Shown here piece by piece: positions 59,242 through 64,000 of a stretch of 64,000 nucleotides of DNA. A program made the position numbers and the translations under genes. The notes below the pieces were generated by a model that was given only the letters and a program-made list of their open reading frames with translations, was not told where the DNA came from and searched no databases. The DNA is taken from assembly GCA_963828755.1 (NCBI GenBank), contig CAWHFY010000008.1, positions 91,238 to 155,237 of the forward strand, in the 5' to 3' direction. The stretch's first letter is position 1. Each line of letters begins with the position of its first letter. The DNA is from WHSW01 sp963828755. Its GTDB lineage: Bacteria; Actinomycetota; Thermoleophilia; Solirubrobacterales; 70-9.

Positions 59242-61342
59242 CGCCGGCTCCGAACGGGTGCTCGCGCAGGAGCTCGGCGAGCACGTTCGCGGTGACCCGT
59301 GAGACCGGGTTCTCGTCGTCGTCGGACAGGCAGCCGGTCCAGGCGATCGAGCCGACCGCGAACACCGCGCCGCCCTCGGGCCGGCGGTGGAGGACCATGT
59401 CGGCACGCAGCGGCGGCTCGTCGGCCGGATCATCGATCACGTCGTCGGCCCAGCGCTCGTAGCCCTCGCCGACGGCGGCGCTCGCCAGCACCACGGCCTC
59501 GGGCGGGGAGCCGAGCCGTGGGTCGTGGGCGTCGACCTCGAACCCGGCCGCGCCGCCGAGCACCGCGCCGGCCGCGCCGATCGGCGCTTCTGGGTCGAGG
59601 CCCGCGAAGACCACCTCGGCGGCGGGGTCCGCGGCGGCGGCCGGGCGCCGATAGGCGGCCGCCGGCCCGTTTCCGAATCCGCACAACCCGACCCCGAGCG
59701 TCCGGTGCTCGGGCCGGCCGCGTCGCCGCCAGTCGCCGCCGTACGCCCCGGAGGCGTGGTGATGCTCGCCGGGCAGCGCCTGCCAGGCGAGGCCCTGGGT
59801 CTCGCTGCGGCGCAGCTCGATCACGTGCGGACGCTGCGGGTCGACCGAGACGGGCCCGTTGAGGCCATTGCCGCCGAGGTAGGCGAGGCTGCCGCCGCCC
59901 TCGAGGTGGGCATCGATCGCGTCGAGCAGCGTCGCGCTCGCGTACTCCGGGTGCGCGCCGGTGACCACGACGCGGCTGCCCGAGAGCGCCGCGGCGCCCT
60001 CGCGGTCAACGTCGTGGTCGGTGATCAGATCGAAGGGGATCCCGCGGCGCGCGAGCCAGCCGATCAGGATCAGGTCCTGTGCGATGCCGTGGGGCCCGCC
60101 GTGCTGGGCGCAGCGGTAGCCCGGGCGCAGCTGGGTGAGCGGACGCCGCGCGGAAGCCTCGTAGACCCCGATGCCGTCCGCATGGCGGTCATAGAGGCTG
60201 CGCAGCCCGTGGCGCTCGACCCACGAGTCCTCCGGACCCGCGGTGCCCGCGAGCCGCGGCGCCGCGCGCTCGCACGAGTACGCCATGTAGGTGAAGGTCG
60301 GCAGCAGCACCGTGACGGCGGCCGGCTCGGCGCCCGGCGCGCGGCGGACCGCGACCGGGATCAGGTCGTCGCACTCTCCGTCGGAGAGTTCGATCGCGTA
60401 GGCGCCTCCAGGGAGCGAGTCGGGCAGCTCGACCGCGAAGCTCAGCGGCCAGCCGAGGTCGTCGGTCGCGTCGGAATGGAAGTGCATCGCCCCGTATTGC
60501 TCGGGCGCAAGGCGCCAGTCATGGACGGCGCCGCTCCAGTTGTGACCGGTGACCGCGCGCAGCGGGCCGTTGGCGCACTCCCCGTGTAGCCCGTGAGGGC
60601 CGGCGTCGACGACGCGGCGACCGCGACCCTCGCCGAGCTCCCAGGCGGCCACCGTCTCAGACCCGTCCGGGCCGCGCGCAACCTTGGGGCGGTCGAGCTT
60701 GCCGTCGAGGTGCGATCGCGTGGTCCCGTCGCCACGCCGCTCGGCCCCGAGCAGCAGCGCGCCCTCGCCCGGGCCCGGGCCGGGCAGCGAGGCCGGCACC
60801 AGAAGCTCCTCGACGGTTGCGAGCCGCCGGCCGCGCCGGCGCGAGTGCGACAGCGCAATCGAACCGGTCCCGGGCTCGAGCGCCGCCTCGATCCGGGTCC
60901 AGCTGCCCGGCTCGACGGCGTGCTCGCCCACGATCGACTCGCACCGGCCATCGGCGGCGGCCTCGAACGCCGGCCGCCCGGCAGCGTCGAGTGTGAGCGC
61001 CCAGCCGTCGCCGTTGCGACCCCAGGTCGCGAGCAGCGCGCGGCGCTCGCGCGGCGGCGCCTTCGGTGCGATCCAGACCCAGGTCGAGATGGTCAGACCG
61101 TCCTGCGGTCGCAGCCGCGGATCGTGAGCGATGATCGCGTGTGCCCCCGTCGCTACCTCGCGTACCCCCACCGGTTCGAGCTCCTCGATCGAAGCCGCCA
61201 CCGGCTCGCGGTTGGGGAGCGTCACCAGCCTCGCGCTCGGTTGGCCGCTCGCAGAGACCCTTGCCAGCAACCGCTCGCCCGGTCGCGCCGAGAACCGGTC
61301 GGCGTAGCCGACCAGCCGCCCCCAGTCGGTGACCGCCCCCAC
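59234..61342 (-). CDS. N,N-dimethylformamidase large (beta) subunit-like protein
   Basis: 702 residues from GTG/ATG 61342. Family layout: N-terminal YADRFSARPGERLLARVS, an inserted LamG-like concanavalin domain (TISTWVWIAPKAPP...HLDGKLDRPKV), AMHFHSDATDDLGWPLSFAVELP, then the amidohydrolase part VTVLLPTFTYMAYS, FDLITDHDVDREGAAAL and VVVTGAHPEYAS with YLGGNGLNG. In the Paracoccus enzyme a mononuclear iron is held by two Tyr and one Glu, with a nearby His in the H-P-E motif; the same H-P-E and Tyr positions appear here. The known enzyme also has a small subunit, which is not seen nearby. It probably hydrolyses an amide; the substrate is unknown. Confidence 0.72.
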   Translation of the reverse strand: MGAVTDWGRLVGYADRFSARPGERLLARVSASGQPSARLVTLPNREPVAASIEELEPVGVREVATGAHAIIAHDPRLRPQDGLTISTWVWIAPKAPPRERRALLATWGRNGDGWALTLDAAGRPAFEAAADGRCESIVGEHAVEPGSWTRIEAALEPGTGSIALSHSRRRGRRLATVEELLVPASLPGPGPGEGALLLGAERRGDGTTRSHLDGKLDRPKVARGPDGSETVAAWELGEGRGRRVVDAGPHGLHGECANGPLRAVTGHNWSGAVHDWRLAPEQYGAMHFHSDATDDLGWPLSFAVELPDSLPGGAYAIELSDGECDDLIPVAVRRAPGAEPAAVTVLLPTFTYMAYSCERAAPRLAGTAGPEDSWVERHGLRSLYDRHADGIGVYEASARRPLTQLRPGYRCAQHGGPHGIAQDLILIGWLARRGIPFDLITDHDVDREGAAALSGSRVVVTGAHPEYASATLLDAIDAHLEGGGSLAYLGGNGLNGPVSVDPQRPHVIELRRSETQGLAWQALPGEHHHASGAYGGDWRRRGRPEHRTLGVGLCGFGNGPAAAYRRPAAAADPAAEVVFAGLDPEAPIGAAGAVLGGAAGFEVDAHDPRLGSPPEAVVLASAAVGEGYERWADDVIDDPADEPPLRADMVLHRRPEGGAVFAVGSIAWTGCLSDDDENPVSRVTANVLAELLREHPFGAGGG

Positions 61343-61344
61343 CT

Positions 61345-62724
61345 CTACTCGGTCGGCGGCGCGGCGCTGACCTCTTCGATCGCCTCGGCGACCCGCTCAC
61401 ACGACCATCGGAAGAGCTCGATCGGCTGGTTGAGCGCCGGCTGCAGGCGGTAGACCCACTTGCCCTCCTGGGTGATCCCGAGCACGCCGCGCCGCAGCGC
61501 CGCATGGTGGACCGCGAGCTGGAACCGCGGCGCGGGCATGATCGTCTCCATATCGGTGACGAACTCGACCCCGACCAGCCCGCCCGCGGCGCGAACCTCG
61601 CCGACCTGCTCGAAGCGGTCGACGAGCGGCCCGAGCACCTCGAGGGCGACCCGCTCCATCTCCTGGACGTTGGCGAGCACGTCGTCGCGCAGGATTGCCT
61701 CGATGTTCTCCAGGGCCGCCACGCAGGCCGCCGGGGTCCAGCCGAAGGTGGCGCCGACGTGGCTGGTCGCGTGCGCCATCACCCGTTCGCTGCCGAGGGT
61801 GCCCCCGATCGGCATCACGCCGCCGGCGAATCCCTTGGCGAGCAGGATCAACTCCGGCTCGAGGTCCCAGCGCTCGACCGCGAACATCGTCCCGCAACGC
61901 CCGATCCCCGTCTGCACCTCGTCGGCGATCAGCACCCAGCCGTAACGCTCGCACAGGGCGGTGAGGCGCTTCCAGAACGCGGCCGAGGGGATCACGATCC
62001 CGCCCTCGCCGAGGATCGGCTCGATCAGGACGCCGGCAACCTGCTCGGGGTCGACCTGGTGGCGCAGCAGCACCTCCTCGAGGTAGTCGACGTAGATCGT
62101 GTCGTCGTACGGGCCCGGCCCCTTGTGGAAGGGCGCGCGGAACTGGTTCGGATACGGGGCGAAGACGAGACCCGAGACGTACTGGGCCGAGTTCGAGGTC
62201 ACCTCGGAGAGGTCGGTCGACCCGGCGGCGGTCAGGTAGGTGGACTCGCCGTGGTACTGGCCGAGGAAGCCGAGGATCATCGGCCGGCCCGTCGCCTCGC
62301 GGGCGAGCTTGACCGCGCCCTCGACCACCTCGGTGCCGGTGATGCCGCTCGCGGCCCGGGTGATGCTCGCCGGGGCAAGCCCGACCAGGCGCTCGGCGAG
62401 CTCGATCGGCGGGGGGCTGCGGACGTAGTCGGTGATCTCGAAGCCGTACCGGTGCATCGCTTCGATCGCCCGCTCGAGCGCCGGCTCGGGCATCGCGCCG
62501 AGCGGGTTCGACCCCCAGCCCGAGACGTGGTCCACGAACGAGTTGCCGTCGACGTCCGCGATCAGCCAGTCGGTCTTCGACTCGATATAGAGCGGGACGG
62601 TGTTGTGATCGCGGTACGGCCCGTACATGACGGCGTCGTTGCGGGCCATCAGCGCCGCGCTCTTCGGCCCCGGCAGCTCGGTCGTTACGCGCGGGAAGTC
62701 GGTATCGGCACCGGTGCTGCTCAT
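61345..62724 (-). CDS. Class III PLP aminotransferase (copy 2)
   Basis: 459 residues from ATG 62724 with ribosome site AGGAGG 8 nt upstream. DGNSFVDHVSGWGSNPLG, SGITGTEVVEGAVKLAREATGR, LGQYHGESTYLTAAG, VLIEPILGEGGIVIP, IADEVQTGIGRCGT and PLP lysine in LILLAKGFAGGVMPIGG. Paralogue of 45707-47077, more like taurine/diamine pyruvate transaminases in length. Two bases separate it from the dimethylformamidase-like gene. Confidence 0.87.
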   Translation of the reverse strand: MSSTGADTDFPRVTTELPGPKSAALMARNDAVMYGPYRDHNTVPLYIESKTDWLIADVDGNSFVDHVSGWGSNPLGAMPEPALERAIEAMHRYGFEITDYVRSPPPIELAERLVGLAPASITRAASGITGTEVVEGAVKLAREATGRPMILGFLGQYHGESTYLTAAGSTDLSEVTSNSAQYVSGLVFAPYPNQFRAPFHKGPGPYDDTIYVDYLEEVLLRHQVDPEQVAGVLIEPILGEGGIVIPSAAFWKRLTALCERYGWVLIADEVQTGIGRCGTMFAVERWDLEPELILLAKGFAGGVMPIGGTLGSERVMAHATSHVGATFGWTPAACVAALENIEAILRDDVLANVQEMERVALEVLGPLVDRFEQVGEVRAAGGLVGVEFVTDMETIMPAPRFQLAVHHAALRRGVLGITQEGKWVYRLQPALNQPIELFRWSCERVAEAIEEVSAAPPTE

Positions 62725-62821
62725 CTCCAGCCTCCTGGCTGATTCGTTGAAGAATGGCTGATTGGCCACGAAATTCGTAGCACAATCGCGATTCAGCGCG
62801 ATTCTGCGTTCGCCAAATGCA

Positions 62822-62827
62822 TATTGT
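62822..62827 (+). promoter_or_regulatory. -10-like hexamer for the second binding-protein gene
   Basis: TATTGT ends 8 nt before the GTG at 62836; it overlaps operator motif site 2. Confidence 0.35.
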
Positions 62828-62841
62828 TGACTCATGTGACA
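62823..62841 (-). promoter_or_regulatory. Operator motif, site 2 (shared with 56220-56238)
   Basis: Minus strand TGTCACATGAGTCAACAAT, 15 of 19 positions equal to site 1. It covers the predicted -10 and start codon of the binding-protein gene, which would suit a repressor site. Confidence 0.5.
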
Positions 62842-63951
62842 AACTCCCCGACGTTGATCGCCCGCGCTGACCGCCATCGCCCGCTTGCGGCCGCCCTCGC
62901 CGTCGGCCTGGCCGCGGCCCTGGTCGCCGCGTGTGGATCGGGAGGCGGTAACTCGTCGGTCGCGGCCGCGCCCGACGACCCAAACGCCAAGGTCTCGGGG
63001 ACGCTGCGCGTCTTCGCCTATGAGGACAGCGTCACGCCGGAGATGATCGACCCCGTTACCGACGCGAACCCGGACCTGAAGATCGAGACGGCGACCTTCG
63101 ACTCCAACGACGAGGCGGCCGCCAAGCTCGCCGGCGGGTTCGAGGCCGACGTGGTCGAGGTCTGCGCCGACGAGATGCAGCCGCTCCTGGACCAGAACCT
63201 GATCCGGCCGCTGGATCCGAAGGGGATCACTTCTTGGGACGACCTGGCGTTCACCGACGCCGACGGGATCGTGCTCGACGGCAAGCAGTACGGCGTCCCG
63301 CTCTCGGCCGGGCTCGAGGGCCTGGTCTACAACGCCGAGGAGGTGCCCGGCGGGATCGATCAGCTAACCGACCTCTGGGATCCCCAGTTCACCGGGCGCT
63401 CGACGATCCAGGGCTCCTACGCCCTGCCGCCGATGGCCGAGGCGGCGCTGGCGATCGGGATCAAGGACCCGATGGGGATGGACGCGGACGAGCTCGAGCG
63501 GACCAAGCAGTACCTAATCGATAACGCCGACCAGTTCCGGACCCTGTGGGGCTCGGATTCCGATCTCGTGAACCTGTTCAAGTCCGGCGAGGTCGTGGTC
63601 GCCGCCGCCGGCCCGCAGCTTGCGCAGCGGATCATCGATGGCGGCGTGCCGGCCAAGTGGGCCTACGCGAAGGACGGGACGCTCTCATGGGTCTGCGGCT
63701 TCGCGCTGACCTCGGACGCGCAGAACATCCCCGCCGCCTACGCGCTCATGAACTGGCAATCCTCGCCGGAGGCGCAGGCGATCCGGGCCGAGGACGGCTA
63801 CCTGGTCACCAACAAGAAGGCGATCGCGCTCGCGCCCGCCGACTACGAGCAGACATCCGGGGTCGACTACGTCGACGAGGCGATCCCAGAGACCCATCCA
63901 TCCGACTACCCCTCTTGGGTGCGGGCCTTCCAAGACTTCAAGTCCCAATAG
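62836..63951 (+). CDS. Extracellular solute-binding protein, spermidine/putrescine type (copy 2)
   Basis: 371 residues from GTG 62836; TTG codons at 62824/62827 are alternatives. Lipoprotein signal PLAAALAVGLAAALVAACGSG. Body matches the copy at 50572: GTLRVFAYEDSVTPEMIDPV, EADVVEVCADEMQPLL, FKSGEVVVAAAG, LSWVCGFALTSDAQNIPAAY. The two share the ligand-pocket words but differ in 'GxxSxGLEGLVYNAEE' (here PLSAGLEGLVYNAEEVP), so ligand range may differ. No matching permeases are visible before the window ends at 64000. Confidence 0.87.
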   Translation: MTNSPTLIARADRHRPLAAALAVGLAAALVAACGSGGGNSSVAAAPDDPNAKVSGTLRVFAYEDSVTPEMIDPVTDANPDLKIETATFDSNDEAAAKLAGGFEADVVEVCADEMQPLLDQNLIRPLDPKGITSWDDLAFTDADGIVLDGKQYGVPLSAGLEGLVYNAEEVPGGIDQLTDLWDPQFTGRSTIQGSYALPPMAEAALAIGIKDPMGMDADELERTKQYLIDNADQFRTLWGSDSDLVNLFKSGEVVVAAAGPQLAQRIIDGGVPAKWAYAKDGTLSWVCGFALTSDAQNIPAAYALMNWQSSPEAQAIRAEDGYLVTNKKAIALAPADYEQTSGVDYVDEAIPETHPSDYPSWVRAFQDFKSQ

Positions 63952-64000
63952 GGGTTATGGCATCCGCACCGCATCGAAATGGGCATCGGACGCGTTCGTA

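Noticed and set aside
1..64000. CRISPR arrays, tRNA, rRNA, insertion sequences or attachment sites
   Set aside because: No regularly spaced direct repeats, no cloverleaf-like segment in any gap, and no transposase or integrase motif were seen; small tRNA genes cannot be fully excluded without a covariance search.

Overview
The window is about 64 kb of very GC-rich, gene-dense DNA from an actinobacterium. The run rpsF-ssb-rpsR-rplI-dnaB, the -10-like hexamers sitting 6-9 nt before many start codons, the mycolate-free envelope genes and the general protein character fit the deep actinobacterial class Thermoleophilia (Solirubrobacterales-like). That placement is inference from gene content, not from a marker search. 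No rRNA, tRNA, CRISPR array, transposase or prophage was seen. No gene-free stretch exceeds about 250 bp; the longest is the ssb-rpsR gap at 21254-21500.

Layout. 1-9.8 kb: a clipped MpaB-type oxygenase, a class III nucleotide cyclase, a lipoprotein, pyrE and an L,D-transpeptidase, a CAAX-type membrane protease with a HAD phosphatase, an MscS channel, a class A penicillin-binding protein, thiL and an antisense FlgM-like gene. 9.8-20 kb: a membrane protein with a degenerate M28 peptidase domain, a two-component system coupled to an HtrA protease, two trehalose routes (TreT and OtsA) side by side, and two secreted or anchored proteins. 20-29 kb: the replication/ribosome block rpsF-ssb-rpsR-rplI, an MFS exporter, dnaB with a DnaC/DnaI-type loader, purA and a homocysteine methyltransferase-like gene. 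29-44 kb: an uncharacterised membrane protein with a 42-residue partner, a biotin-dependent acyl-CoA carboxylase alpha chain, small envelope, redox and regulatory genes, a secreted trypsin-like protease with RTX-like repeats, and a tandem ThyX protein.

44.5-64 kb is the most distinctive part. A minus-strand operon of about 11.7 kb runs from a GntR/FCD regulator (56218) through a divergent enolase, a split glycerate kinase, a polyamine-type ABC importer (ATPase, binding protein, two permeases), a PYROXD2/phytoene-desaturase-like oxidoreductase and a class III aminotransferase to 2-amino-3-ketobutyrate CoA ligase (44517), mostly with overlapping start/stop codons. A divergent SDR-Lrp pair follows, then a second minus-strand set (class III aminotransferase, N,N-dimethylformamidase-large-subunit-like protein, second oxidoreductase) and a second, paralogous binding protein on the plus strand. 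The importer/aminotransferase/oxidoreductase module is thus present twice. A 19-nt motif shared between the two divergent control regions suggests one regulator governs both. I infer uptake and breakdown of an amine or amide, with carbon entering at glycine/acetyl-CoA and glycerate/2-phosphoglycerate; the substrate is unknown.

Two window-wide patterns matter to a reader. First, at least 15 otherwise well-conserved genes are broken by what reads as one extra base, with only two minus-one events. This looks like consensus error in the assembly, so these genes are annotated as genes with the break noted. Second, three families of short dispersed repeats occur: a covarying hairpin before or between genes (four copies), a hairpin at convergent gene ends (two copies), and a 15-nt element (three copies, one inside a coding region).
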